A stretch of 64,000 nt of DNA from Nitrospinia bacterium. GTDB lineage: Bacteria > Nitrospinota > Nitrospinia > Nitrospinales > JAJDAT01. Of this stretch, positions 1 through 8,741 are shown piece by piece (position 1 is the stretch's first letter; each line of letters begins with the position of its first letter). The position numbers and the translations under genes are program-made. The stretch lies in the NCBI GenBank assembly GCA_029261715.1, contig JAJDAT010000008.1, positions 1-64,000 on the forward strand, in the 5' to 3' direction. The notes beneath the pieces were generated by a model that saw nothing but the letters and a program-made list of their open reading frames with translations, was not told the DNA's origin and did no database searches.

Positions 1-25
1 GACCGTCTCGCTGTTTTGAGTGCAT
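1..25 (-). CDS. Possible 5' end of a gene leaving the window
   Basis: On the minus strand an ATG at 25 is preceded by a good Shine-Dalgarno sequence (GGAGG, 5 nt spacing). It opens a frame of eight codons (MHSKQRDG) before the window ends. The frame lies downstream of accD on the same strand, so it may be the next gene of that region. Nothing can be said about its product. Confidence 0.35.
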
Positions 26-323
26 AAATCCTCCAGTTTTTGAACGCTGATTACAGTTTTCTTGCAATTTTACAACACTCAAAAGCACCTTTCACCCTTT
101 ATTCATAGGATTAGACTACTTTTTCAGGGACGACTAATTAGTAACGTTTATTTCATAATAAAAATTATTGTTTTATTTTTATGAAATTTTTAAATTCAGG
201 TTCTTTAAAAATTTAACTACTAACAGGAATGGGTTATTTATAACGAGTTGATTATTATGAGGAAGGTTGAACTATTTCTTAAATATAAAATTTAAGAATG
301 TGAAAACGGAAGCGGAAACCAAA
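26..323. other. AT-rich intergenic region
   Basis: About 300 bases between the accD stop codon and the possible gene start at 25. The stretch is very AT-rich and has no open frame of useful length. I see no clear terminator hairpin. It probably holds the promoter of the gene leaving the window on the left. Confidence 0.5.
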
Positions 324-1193
324 TTATTCCGGTGAAACTTTAGACTGTTTGGATTGGGGAGCTCCGTTTTTTATAATTGTTAAAATATTATTCAACACGC
401 TTTTTAACTCTTTACGATGAACGACATGATCTATCAGACCATGATCAAGGCAAAACTCAGCAGTTTGAAACCCTTCTGGTAAGGTTTGTTTAATTGTATC
501 CTGGATGACTCTAGGACCGGCGAACCCTAATAAAGCACCCGGTTCGGCAATAATGACATCCCCTAACATAGCAAAGCTGGCAGAAACTCCGCCGGTTGTT
601 GGGTCCGTTAAAATAGATATGTAAGGCAATCCCATTTCAGAAAGATTTTTAAGAGCGGATGAAGTTTTTGCCATTTGCATTAATGACAATATCCCTTCTT
701 GCATCCTGGCCCCTCCGGAGCAACAGACTATAATCATGGGAGTTTTATTTTTTTGAGCTCGTTCAATGCCACGAGTGATCTTTTCTCCTACAACTGACCC
801 CATGCTTCCCCCCATGAAAGTGAAATCAAAAACACACACTTCAACGTCATGGTTTTCAAGTTTTCCAGAGCCGGTCACAATTGCGTCTGACCCATATGAT
901 TTTTTCAAAGAGGATTTAATGCGGTCTTTATATTTTTTCTTATCTTTAAATTTTAGAGCGTCTACAGAAGATAAATCGGCGTCAAACTCATTAAAGCTTT
1001 CTGGATTTAAAAGGAGCGCTAACCTTTCCTGAGCAGTTAAACGGCAATGGTTTTGGCAGCGAGGGCAGACATTTAAATTACTCCCCAATTCTGAAGCGAG
1101 ATTATTTTGCTTACACTTGGGGCATTGAATCCAAGGATCTTCCGGTCGTGGGTCTTTTTTACCAAATTTTAATTTATCTAAAATCCATGACAT
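324..1193 (-). CDS. accD: Acetyl-CoA carboxylase carboxyltransferase subunit beta
   Basis: AccD is the beta subunit of the carboxyltransferase half of acetyl-CoA carboxylase, which makes malonyl-CoA for fatty acid synthesis in the cytoplasm. The 289 residues match the family length. A four-Cys zinc ribbon is visible near the N terminus (Cys24, Cys27, Cys43, Cys46). The crotonase-fold core carries family motifs such as GGARMQEG and DPTTGGVSASFA. The gene starts at an ATG at 1193. The partner accA is not in the window. The psd-pssA pair lies just upstream on the same strand. Confidence 0.96.
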   Translation of the reverse strand: MSWILDKLKFGKKDPRPEDPWIQCPKCKQNNLASELGSNLNVCPRCQNHCRLTAQERLALLLNPESFNEFDADLSSVDALKFKDKKKYKDRIKSSLKKSYGSDAIVTGSGKLENHDVEVCVFDFTFMGGSMGSVVGEKITRGIERAQKNKTPMIIVCCSGGARMQEGILSLMQMAKTSSALKNLSEMGLPYISILTDPTTGGVSASFAMLGDVIIAEPGALLGFAGPRVIQDTIKQTLPEGFQTAEFCLDHGLIDHVVHRKELKSVLNNILTIIKNGAPQSKQSKVSPE

Positions 1194-1279
1194 ATGAAGT
1201 TTTTATCCCGTTAACAATAGTTAAAAGATTTATTGGATAAATTAAAAAGAAAATAAGAAGAGCAGCTGAAAAAAAGAAC

Positions 1280-2032
1280 CTAGAGTTTTTCTTTTTGTTC
1301 AATCGATTTGTCTTCTTTTTGAGTTACCCAATAGTTTTTTGAAAGTTTATATAGATAGGTTAAAGGACCCAGTAACGCATATGTAAAGCTTACAGCAAAT
1401 AAAGCGAATATGGGAATAGTTGCGAAAATATATAAAACTAAAACAACAAATAAAAATCGCGCAAATGGTACCCTTTTCTTAAAGCCAAGTTTTTTAAAAG
1501 CGGGGTATTCTACATTACTAACCATTAAAAAAGCCAGCATGTAAAAGAAGGCAACTAAAATAAACGGATGGAGCGTGTCAAAAATACCGTCTTCTGAAAT
1601 AATAACAATAGTAGCGATTACTGCCGCAGCGCCAGGGGTAGGGAGGCCAATAAAATGCTGACTCCGTTCGTCGTCTGGCATGGCATTAAATCGTGCTAAC
1701 CTCAGAGCGGCGCACAATAGAAATAAAAAGGCGGCCATCCAGCCAATTCGTCCAAAGGGCTTAAGCTTCCAAACGTAGATTAAAAAAGCGGGAGCGATAC
1801 CAAACGAAATGATATCCGCTAAAGAATCGTAATGCATTCCGAATTCGCTTGTGGTGTTTGTTAAGCGAGCGATGCGGCCATCAAGGGCGTCAAAGATAAT
1901 GGCTATTACGATTGCCCAAGCCGCTAAGTAGAATTTCTGGTCGAGAACAGCTATAAAGGCATAAAATCCGCAAAATATATTGCCCGTCGTAAAAAGGCTG
2001 GGCAGTAAACTAATCCCGCGTCTTAATTTCAT
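1280..2032 (-). CDS. pssA: CDP-diacylglycerol--serine O-phosphatidyltransferase
   Basis: PssA is an integral membrane enzyme that joins CDP-diacylglycerol and serine to give phosphatidylserine, the precursor of phosphatidylethanolamine. The CDP-alcohol phosphatidyltransferase signature is complete: Asp48, Asp51-Gly52, Ala55-Arg56, Gly65, Asp69 and Asp73. Several hydrophobic segments follow. The 250-residue protein ends in a charged Lys/Glu tail. It starts directly after the psd stop codon, so the two consecutive enzymes of the pathway form one operon in pathway-reversed order. Confidence 0.94.
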   Translation of the reverse strand: MKLRRGISLLPSLFTTGNIFCGFYAFIAVLDQKFYLAAWAIVIAIIFDALDGRIARLTNTTSEFGMHYDSLADIISFGIAPAFLIYVWKLKPFGRIGWMAAFLFLLCAALRLARFNAMPDDERSQHFIGLPTPGAAAVIATIVIISEDGIFDTLHPFILVAFFYMLAFLMVSNVEYPAFKKLGFKKRVPFARFLFVVLVLYIFATIPIFALFAVSFTYALLGPLTYLYKLSKNYWVTQKEDKSIEQKEKL

Positions 2033-2671
2033 TTATTCGCTTTCAGCTAAAAAACCGATAATAGAAGAACCACCAGCGACTTTGTCGCCAATTTTTACGT
2101 TTAACTTAGAGTTGGTTGGAACAAAAATGTCTACTCTGGAACCAAATCGAATGAGGCCAAATCGTTGGCCTAACTCAAACCCGTCGCCTTCTTTAGCGTA
2201 ACATATGATTCGTCTGGCGATAAGCCCTGCAATCTGTTTAACCACAATTTTAGTATTGCCATCTTTAAATAAAATGGCGGTTTGTTCGTTATCTAACGAA
2301 GCCTTGTGATTGAAAGCGGCCAAAAATTTTCCGGGAATATATCGATATTTATCCACAACTCCCGCAATAGGGACGCGGTTAACATGAACGTTAAAAACGT
2401 TTAAAAAAATGCTGATTCGGGTAAACGTTTCGCCCAAAAAAGGATCTTGTTCTTCTACAATCTCGACCACTTTTCCGTCAGCAGGAGAAATGATCGCGTT
2501 CTTATCCTGAGGAATGGTTCTCTCAGGGTCTCGAAAAAAATAAGCGACGAACAGAAAAAAACCAGTGGCTAAAAAACCAGCAATTAGCCAGGAAAGGGAC
2601 CAACAAAGGAGGCTCAATAGCGCCAAAGGTACAATAAAAATGTACCCCTCCTTAGCGAAGGGTATTCTCAT
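2033..2671 (-). CDS. psd: Phosphatidylserine decarboxylase proenzyme
   Basis: Psd decarboxylates phosphatidylserine to phosphatidylethanolamine at the inner membrane. It is made as a proenzyme that cleaves itself at a Gly-Ser bond to form a pyruvoyl cofactor. The cleavage motif GGSS lies about ten residues from the C terminus. An N-terminal hydrophobic stretch supports membrane association. I place the start at the ATG at 2671 (protein MRIPFAKEGY...); a longer in-frame reading from a TTG at 2701 is possible, but it would run through a GC-rich hairpin. The gene is directly followed by pssA. Confidence 0.92.
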   Translation of the reverse strand: MRIPFAKEGYIFIVPLALLSLLCWSLSWLIAGFLATGFFLFVAYFFRDPERTIPQDKNAIISPADGKVVEIVEEQDPFLGETFTRISIFLNVFNVHVNRVPIAGVVDKYRYIPGKFLAAFNHKASLDNEQTAILFKDGNTKIVVKQIAGLIARRIICYAKEGDGFELGQRFGLIRFGSRVDIFVPTNSKLNVKIGDKVAGGSSIIGFLAESE

Positions 2672-2690
2672 GAGATTTCCGAAAGAATGA

Positions 2691-2711
2691 CCCCGTTCCA
2701 AATGGACGGGG
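2691..2711 (-). other. GC-rich hairpin between ilvC and psd
   Basis: Arms CCCCGT and ACGGGG enclose a 9-base loop. No long T run follows on the minus strand. It could be a processed operon hairpin or a weak terminator after ilvC. It overlaps the alternative TTG start of psd. Confidence 0.4.
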
Positions 2712-2775
2712 TATTCTAATAAAGTGTTATTTTAAAAAACGCGGCAAGCCACGGGACATTAAAATTATTTATAGG

Positions 2776-3783
2776 TTAAGGCTTGTCTAGTTTAGATCCG
2801 ACGAAAGGCATCATGGATCGTAATTTTTCCCCAACGCCTTCAATCATATGTTCGGAATCTCTTCTTAATCGAGCGTTAAAAACCGGTCGATTCGCTTGGT
2901 TTTCCAGAATGAATTCTCTTGCAAAAACACCGGTTTGAATTTCAGAAAGAACTTTCTTCATTTCTTTACGTGTTTCATCAGTGATAATTCGAGGTCCTCG
3001 AGTAACGTCTCCGTAAGCGGCAGTTGTGCTAATGGAATAACGCATATTTCCAATACCACCCTCATAAATTAAATCAACAATGAGTTTTAACTCATGCAAA
3101 CATTCAAAATAAGCCAAATCAGGATCGTATCCAGCTTCAACTAAAGTGTCGAATCCGGCTCGAATCAATTCGGTAACGCCGCCGCAAAGAACAACTTGCT
3201 CGCCAAATAAGTCAGTTTCGGTTTCTTCACGAAAACTGGTTTCAATAACGCCAGCTCGCGTTCCGCCAATCGCTTTAGCGTATGCAAGCGCCACTTCTTT
3301 CGCTTTTCCAGTAACGTCCTGATAAACAGCCATCAAACAAGGAACGCCAGCGCCGGCAGAGTAGGTTCTTCGAACCAAATGTCCAGGTCCTTTTGGAGCT
3401 ACCATAAAAACGTCAATGTTATCGAGAGGAACAACTTGGTCAAAGTGGATATTAAAACCGTGACCGAAGGCAATAGCGTTGCCGTCTTCTAAATGAGGCT
3501 TAATTTCAGATTCGTAAAGAGCTCGTTGTTTGTCGTCCGGAACCAGAATCATGATGATGTCTGCTTTTTTAGAAGCTTCAGCAACGGTCAATACTTCCAA
3601 TCCGTCTTCCTCAGCTCGAGCCCAGAAAGGACTTTCTTTTCTCAAACCAACACAAACTTTGATTCCACTATCATGCATATTGCGAGCATGCGCATGACCT
3701 TGACTACCGTAGCCAATAACTGCAACGGTTTTTCCCTTTATATGACTGATATCGGCGTCGTCTTCGTAATAAATATTTCCCAC
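2776..3783 (-). CDS. ilvC: Ketol-acid reductoisomerase (NADP+)
   Basis: IlvC converts acetolactate or acetohydroxybutyrate to dihydroxy acids in branched-chain amino acid synthesis. The Rossmann nucleotide-binding motif is Gly24-x-Gly26-x-x-Gly29. Family motifs [11 protein letters not shown] and [12 protein letters not shown] follow, the latter carrying acidic metal ligands. The 335 residues are typical of the short class I enzyme. The start is a GTG at 3783 with an AAGGAG ribosome-binding site upstream. ilvN lies 120 bp upstream on the same strand, so the two are probably co-regulated. Confidence 0.96.
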   Translation of the reverse strand: MGNIYYEDDADISHIKGKTVAVIGYGSQGHAHARNMHDSGIKVCVGLRKESPFWARAEEDGLEVLTVAEASKKADIIMILVPDDKQRALYESEIKPHLEDGNAIAFGHGFNIHFDQVVPLDNIDVFMVAPKGPGHLVRRTYSAGAGVPCLMAVYQDVTGKAKEVALAYAKAIGGTRAGVIETSFREETETDLFGEQVVLCGGVTELIRAGFDTLVEAGYDPDLAYFECLHELKLIVDLIYEGGIGNMRYSISTTAAYGDVTRGPRIITDETRKEMKKVLSEIQTGVFAREFILENQANRPVFNARLRRDSEHMIEGVGEKLRSMMPFVGSKLDKP

Positions 3784-3905
3784 CCTTAAATTCTCCTTAG
3801 TGTTTAACGTATAAAACGTTGCTAAAAATTCAGTTTAAGAAAAGCCAGTTAATAAGGCTTTTATTTTATTAAAATTGGACTGTTAGAAGGTGTTCTCTAA
3901 TGATC

Positions 3906-4385
3906 TTATTTAGAGAGTCGGCTCAAAGCGATTTTGCCAGAGCGAACCATTTCCTTAATCCCAAATGGACGCAATAACTCAATAAACGCATTGAGTTTAT
4001 TTTCGTCGCCCGTAATTTCGATAGTGTATGTGTCGGAGTTGACGTCGATAACCTTAGCTCTAAATAAAGAGACAACCCTTAGAATTTCTTCTTTTGATGA
4101 TGACTCAGCTTTCATTTTAATAAGAACCAGTTCTCTATCGACAAAGTTCTCTTCCGTTAAGTCGATTACTTTTATGACATCGACCAATTTATTCAATTGC
4201 TTTGAAATTTGGTCAATTTTATTATCGTCGCCAATGGTGACCAAAGTCATGTTAGAGACTTCAGGGTCGCTGGTTGCGGCAACGTTTAAACTTTCAATAT
4301 TAAATCCTCGACCGCTGAATAAACCGGCGATACGAGCTAAGGCTCCAAATCGATTGGAAACAAGTACAGATATTGTGTGCTGCAT
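3906..4385 (-). CDS. ilvN: Acetolactate synthase small (regulatory) subunit
   Basis: This is the regulatory subunit of acetohydroxyacid synthase; it binds valine and stimulates the catalytic subunit. The 159 residues match the family. An N-terminal ACT domain begins with SVLVSNRFGALARIAGLF, and a second ferredoxin-like domain follows. The catalytic partner ilvB, usually directly upstream, is absent: 4386-4648 is non-coding and the next gene runs the other way. The large subunit must be encoded elsewhere. The symbol ilvH would serve equally well. Confidence 0.94.
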   Translation of the reverse strand: MQHTISVLVSNRFGALARIAGLFSGRGFNIESLNVAATSDPEVSNMTLVTIGDDNKIDQISKQLNKLVDVIKVIDLTEENFVDRELVLIKMKAESSSKEEILRVVSLFRAKVIDVNSDTYTIEITGDENKLNAFIELLRPFGIKEMVRSGKIALSRLSK

Positions 4386-4648
4386 GAAGTAGCGTGTAAT
4401 TAGGTGTTAATAAACAATGAATTCGAAAAAATAAGGTGATTTCATTTAAACGGTATATGGTATCAAACCCACTGCCATATTTCCATAAAAACCCTTGTTT
4501 TTTTATTTATTAACTCATTTATTAATTTATGGTTAAATCAATGGTTGTATTTAACTCCGGATTTTAAAAAATGAATATTGATCAAGTTTACTAATCTTAT
4601 ATAAAGCCAATAAAATAGATAGAAAAGGTTTAAATCAAAGGGTAAAAA

Positions 4649-4984
4649 ATGGGAGAAGATAAACGGAATTTTCCACGTTCTTTTTTAAATTCAAACATAG
4701 ATATAAATATTAAGGGTGAACTTATAGCTAGTCGAGTTTTAGATATCACTGTGGAAGGAATATCATTTGAACTTGAAAGTTCAATTAAACCTGAGGCTTT
4801 GGTAGGGATTAAGTTTAAGGAAAGTGAAAGCATTGCTGAAAATGAATTGATGGCAAAAGTAATTCGTTGCCGACCATTAGAATGTAAGCCTATAAAATAT
4901 GGAATTGTGGCAACGTTTATTGAACCCAACGATAAATACTTAATGGATGTTTTAGCCTTAATACATTCAGAGGGTAATATTTAA
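4649..4984 (+). CDS. PilZ domain protein
   Basis: A small 111-residue protein that is essentially one PilZ domain, the usual receptor for cyclic di-GMP. Both binding motifs are visible: the N-terminal RxxxR (Arg6 to Arg10) and the D-x-T-x-x-G element (Asp32 to Gly37, within LDITVEGISFE). No output domain is attached, so it likely acts on a partner protein. It lies 20 bp before the truncated haemoglobin gene on the same strand, so the two may be co-transcribed. Confidence 0.8.
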   Translation: MGEDKRNFPRSFLNSNIDINIKGELIASRVLDITVEGISFELESSIKPEALVGIKFKESESIAENELMAKVIRCRPLECKPIKYGIVATFIEPNDKYLMDVLALIHSEGNI

Positions 4985-5004
4985 ATATAAAAGAGAATCT
5001 ATAT

Positions 5005-5427
5005 ATGGCAGAAGATAAAATCTTTGATCTAATCGGCGGTAAACCTACTTTAGAAAAGGTTCATAAGTTGTTTTATGATCGGCTTTATGAACATCCATGG
5101 TTAAAGCATTATTTTGAAGGTATAGATCAAAAGATAATCGAAAGTCAGCAAACCGATTTTATGATTTCTAATATGGGAGGCGGAAAGGTATACTCCGGTG
5201 GTTTTCCGAAACCTGTACATAAACATATGTACATTACGGAAGAGTTATTCGATTTAAGATCTAAAATACTAAAAGAGTCCATTCTTGAATGTGGCGTCCC
5301 TGAGGGATTGGCTGAACGTTGGGTACGCATTGATTCTGCTTTTAAACATTCACTCGTTAAAAAAAATCTAGGCGAGTGTGAAAAAAGATACTTCACAGAC
5401 GAAATTATTAATATCCCTAAACCATGA
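5005..5427 (+). CDS. Truncated haemoglobin (group 1-like)
   Basis: A 140-residue 2-over-2 globin. Members of this family bind haem and commonly detoxify nitric oxide or bind oxygen. The opening IFDLIGGKPTLEKVHKLFYDRLYEHP-type region matches helices A to C. The proximal histidine is most likely His72 in the VHKHMYIT segment, which aligns with the HxxLxIT pattern of helix F. The gene follows the PilZ gene closely. The substrate in this organism cannot be inferred from sequence. Confidence 0.82.
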   Translation: MAEDKIFDLIGGKPTLEKVHKLFYDRLYEHPWLKHYFEGIDQKIIESQQTDFMISNMGGGKVYSGGFPKPVHKHMYITEELFDLRSKILKESILECGVPEGLAERWVRIDSAFKHSLVKKNLGECEKRYFTDEIINIPKP

Positions 5428-5783
5428 CGGTTAAGTTGATTTCTAACATATACCTTCAGAGCGATGAGTAGTTAATTTATCCTTCTTATCCCCGCTCCCA
5501 TTCCCTCTCATTAAATTAATTTTAGCTTCAAAAACTACGACAATGGGCCAAGATCTATAAGTTGTTAATTTCTAAAGGCCAGAAGCAAACTCGGTTTGTT
5601 GTGAGTTGCTCTCAAGCTCATGACTGTTTAGTAAATCTGCACATTTAGGATAAAACTGTCACAGTAATTTGGTAAAACCAAATAAGGGACGTTACTTATC
5701 AAAATATAAGGATAAAAGACTCCCTTCTGACTTTTTGCCTGAAAGGGAGTCTAGAATCTCAATTAATAGAGTATAACCAAAAC
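5428..5783. other. Intergenic region between convergent genes
   Basis: About 355 bases with no convincing gene on either strand. Its only clear element is the inverted repeat at 5717-5752, described separately as the likely terminator of the LamG gene. Confidence 0.5.
5710..5752 (-). terminator. Probable terminator of the LamG-domain gene
   Basis: Ten-base arms AGACTCCCTT (5717-5726) and AAGGGAGTCT (5743-5752) form a strong hairpin. On the minus strand it is followed by a short T run (TTTTATCC). It lies 30 bp after the stop codon of the gene at 5784. Confidence 0.65.
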
Positions 5784-6782
5784 TTAGTTAAAAGGTCCTG
5801 CTGGCGGTGTGAAGTTTTCCGTCCATCTAGCAATACCTTTTGAAACTCGATATTCGTCAATATGACCGTCGAAATCGTTAACGTTAGAAATTGTAGTAAG
5901 CCCTATATCTATCGTTCCTGTTTGATTATTTAAAGTTCCGGAATTTGTAGCCGTCACTCCAAGTTGAACTCCATCAATAAATAATTTGAAATCGTTTCCG
6001 CTTCGAACGGCGGCGACATGATACCAAACCGCTAACGAAGGATTCCAAATACGCGATATTATAAGTCCCAAGCCACCGCTATCAGCAATATTCAAAGTTT
6101 TGTCGGCTCCACCACCTGGAACGTCCAAGCTCAGGTTAAATGCGTCACCGTTGCTAGACCTTTGATCGTAGAAAACAATACCGGCATTATTAGGAAACGC
6201 ATTGAATCTAACCCATAAATCGATAGTAAAATCGCCGTTTCCAAAATTAAAATCCTCAGAATCCGCAACGCTTAGAGAATCGTTAGTTCCATCAAATAAA
6301 GCGCTGGCTCCGCCGAATTTACTTTGCGCAGTGTCGATTTGTGCGTTTCCTCCAACAGTAACGGTCCTTGCCGAGGCGCTAGAATCGGTGAATGTAGTAG
6401 CGCCGTCGGTACCATCAGCATTAAGCAATAATTTAGTAAACTTGTCATTGCCGCCGCCTTGTTCATCTTGATATACGACAAATACCGAATGATCTCCAAA
6501 GGAGAAAGTATCGTTTGAAACAAAAACGTCGTCTTCTCCATCGAACCTTACTGCTGGCTTGTTATTTAGCTCCGGTACACTGGCAATATAGGTTGGTTTT
6601 TTGTCTGCTGTTGATTGAGAAAAATCATGATCGCTAGAAGAGCTATCTCCCCAGAACCCAAATTCATCTTCATCGCTAATTCCCGTAATAGAATCGGCTT
6701 TTAGCCATATAGATAAACCCGATACATCGTCGGGTTTAAATTCCAAAGCAGAAGCGTGCTTAAAACTGGATAAACAAAACAA
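5784..6782 (-). CDS. LamG/concanavalin A-like lectin-domain protein, possibly frameshifted at its signal peptide
   Basis: The C-terminal ~200 residues form a LamG-like jelly-roll domain (DFTIDLWVRF, WYHVAAVRSGNDFKLFIDG, HIDEYRVSKGIARW). The N-terminal part resembles a second, shortened lectin module (LSIWLKADSITG..., PAVRFDGEDDVF). Such proteins usually bind carbohydrate at the cell surface. The open frame begins at a TTG at 6782 with SSFKHASALEF. An ATG in another frame at about 6844 encodes a signal-peptide-like sequence (KLKQSKLCMPFVLFI) that stops just where this frame starts. A one-base slip in a T-rich run would join the two. The gene may be recently broken or the slip may be a sequencing error. 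Confidence 0.6.
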   Translation of the reverse strand: MFCLSSFKHASALEFKPDDVSGLSIWLKADSITGISDEDEFGFWGDSSSSDHDFSQSTADKKPTYIASVPELNNKPAVRFDGEDDVFVSNDTFSFGDHSVFVVYQDEQGGGNDKFTKLLLNADGTDGATTFTDSSASARTVTVGGNAQIDTAQSKFGGASALFDGTNDSLSVADSEDFNFGNGDFTIDLWVRFNAFPNNAGIVFYDQRSSNGDAFNLSLDVPGGGADKTLNIADSGGLGLIISRIWNPSLAVWYHVAAVRSGNDFKLFIDGVQLGVTATNSGTLNNQTGTIDIGLTTISNVNDFDGHIDEYRVSKGIARWTENFTPPAGPFN

Positions 6783-7125
6783 AAGGCATACAAAGTTTGG
6801 ATTGTTTAAGTTTCGTTACCTTGGAAAAAGAAGTTTCTGTCATAATTAAAAATCACTTTGAAAAGGTTGTAAAAATAAAAAAAATGATTATAAGCTGAAT
6901 TTAAATAAATTCGAATTCCAGAAGCAGTTATCCGCGCTTATTCAATATTTTTCGAAAAAAATAAATAGTTGACACGTTTTATAAAATAACTTCCCTACTA
7001 TTAGGCAAATAGCAACTGTCTATAGGTTGGATGACTCTATTATTTAGAATCTAAATTAAGGTACTAGTGAGTTCCTTTATCAATTAACTGGCGAAACCCG
7101 TTTAGCGCTTAGGCTGAAAATTTAT
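6783..7125. other. Intergenic region with remnant signal-peptide frame
   Basis: Holds the short out-of-frame ATG reading (about 6770-6844, minus strand) that looks like the lost N terminus of the LamG protein. The rest is AT-rich, without further genes or a clear terminator. Confidence 0.45.
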
Positions 7126-7860
7126 TTAAGCATCCTTAGCGCAGCGGAAGCCGGTGTCCCAGGTGAGGATTTTTGGCGGGGCGAAGTTGCGGTGTGCGAT
7201 CATTGCGAATTCTTTCATGAATCCATGGTCGCGTTTGTAGTAAGAGGCTCCGCGAACAACTCTTAATCCTCTATTAAAATTATCATCTTTAAATTTTGAA
7301 CCAGGGTAGGGGGTGTACTCGCTAGCGGTCCATTCTGAAACGTTGCCTGTCATATCGTAAATACCATACGGACTCTTATCTTTTGGAAACGAACCTTTGG
7401 GCATTACCTTTTTGCCTAAATTGGCATCTTTCCGTTCAAAGCCGTCTCCCCACACAAACAAGCGTTGGTCGGTCCCTCGCGCTGCTTTTTCCCATTCGAA
7501 TTCTGTTGGAAGTCTCTTTCCCAACGACATGCAATAGGCGTCGGCCTCGTACCACGAAACTCCGCGCATAGGTTCTTCTGGTTTTCCGGTTTTATAGGCG
7601 GCTTTTGGTTTGAATTTTAAAAAATCGCCATAGGTAACCTCAAACTTATCGATGTAAAACTCGTTTAGTTTGTATTTTTGCAAAGGTTGCGCATTTAAAT
7701 GGGCGGTACGGTCAACCACTACCGCTGGTAGATCTCCTGAAGGATCAAAACCGAGTGTGAATTCTCCCTCTGGTATGTAACCCATATTAGATAGAGGGTT
7801 GTTTTCTGCGCAGGCTAAGCAAAGGGCAAGTAGCCAGCAGGCGAGTAAAACTCGTTTCAA
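7126..7860 (-). CDS. Formylglycine-generating-enzyme-like (SUMF1/FGE-sulfatase domain) lipoprotein
   Basis: A 244-residue exported protein with a hydrophobic N terminus ending in LCLACAENN, probably a lipoprotein signal. The rest is an FGE-sulfatase fold: EGEFTLG near the start, then RGVSWYEADAYC, KRLPTEFEWEKAARG, YDMTGNVSEWTASEY and a final GFRCAKDA. Many proteins with this fold are not sulfatase-modifying enzymes, so the function is open. The start is a TTG whose TTGA overlaps the stop of the upstream HmuY-like gene, indicating translational coupling. No sulfatase gene is present in the window. Confidence 0.82.
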   Translation of the reverse strand: MKRVLLACWLLALCLACAENNPLSNMGYIPEGEFTLGFDPSGDLPAVVVDRTAHLNAQPLQKYKLNEFYIDKFEVTYGDFLKFKPKAAYKTGKPEEPMRGVSWYEADAYCMSLGKRLPTEFEWEKAARGTDQRLFVWGDGFERKDANLGKKVMPKGSFPKDKSPYGIYDMTGNVSEWTASEYTPYPGSKFKDDNFNRGLRVVRGASYYKRDHGFMKEFAMIAHRNFAPPKILTWDTGFRCAKDA

Positions 7861-8582
7861 GGGGTTTGAACCTGGGTTGTGACAGTTTCTTGCTTGGCTA
7901 TCGGTTTAATATATTTCGGAAAAAAACGATCTCCGCTGGGTTGGTGCACATATTCTAAGGTAAGGCAGGCCGCTTCGTTGCGGTTACACATAGATGTAGC
8001 GCATTCGTTTTCCGCTTTTTGGCAATAGTAGTTGATTATTTTCATCTTTAAATATTTACCTTCGGAAGTTCGGATAGCGTAAACAAACTTTTGTGATTCA
8101 ATATTATGAGTTCTGGTGCGGTAGTTATACCAATCCGAAATGCCTTTGTTTAGCATTTTCCCCCATTTTCTTTTGTCTTGTGCGTAACCGGTTTCCGGAG
8201 CTTCCATTATCGTATTAAAATCCACTTGCCCCAAGTTAATCACTCCGACTTGCCCTGACGGATTTGTTTCTCCGCCATTGGTGATTATTTTGGTTCGTTG
8301 GAATCCTAAATCCCATTTTAAATTCTTCAGTTTTTCTTTTTCCGTATCTGGATCGGTGATGGTATGGGTTTTACCTGAGGCAAAATCCAGTAGGGTCCAG
8401 GTTTCTTTAGAAGTTGCGTCTACTTTAATGACTGGGTTGTAAGTGACTCGTTTTTTTTGTTTTTTTGGGGGAAGGGCGACGTTTTCAAAATCGGTTATAT
8501 TGTCTGCCATATACACGATTGTGTTTTGGAACATAAATGTTCCAATGATTAAGATGACAAAAACGATGACAGTATTTTTCAT
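7857..8582 (-). CDS. HmuY-like exported protein
   Basis: An N-terminal hydrophobic segment (residues 4-22) serves as signal or anchor. The remainder resembles the HmuY family of haem-binding or haemophore-like proteins: TWTLLDFASGK, a W-D-L-G-F-Q-R segment followed by TNGGETNPSGQ, and a FVYAIRTSEGKYLKMKIINYY strand. A Cys-rich insert (CQKAENECATSMCNRNEAAC) sits near the C terminus. I place the start at the ATG at 8582, two codons inside a TTG. It is translationally coupled to the FGE-like gene. Haem binding is inferred from the family only. Confidence 0.6.
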   Translation of the reverse strand: MKNTVIVFVILIIGTFMFQNTIVYMADNITDFENVALPPKKQKKRVTYNPVIKVDATSKETWTLLDFASGKTHTITDPDTEKEKLKNLKWDLGFQRTKIITNGGETNPSGQVGVINLGQVDFNTIMEAPETGYAQDKRKWGKMLNKGISDWYNYRTRTHNIESQKFVYAIRTSEGKYLKMKIINYYCQKAENECATSMCNRNEAACLTLEYVHQPSGDRFFPKYIKPIAKQETVTTQVQTP

Positions 8583-8741
8583 TAACAAGCCTTAAGTAAA
8601 AACAAATTCTTTCATTTGAGCTGTGGGTCAAATATTAAGCAGGACTAAAAATACAAATTTTAGTCAAAACCTCTCAAGAGAATTTTTTGGAGTAGTTGTT
8701 AGCTAATATTATATAGACTTTGAGGGGCGAAAGGAAAGCTT

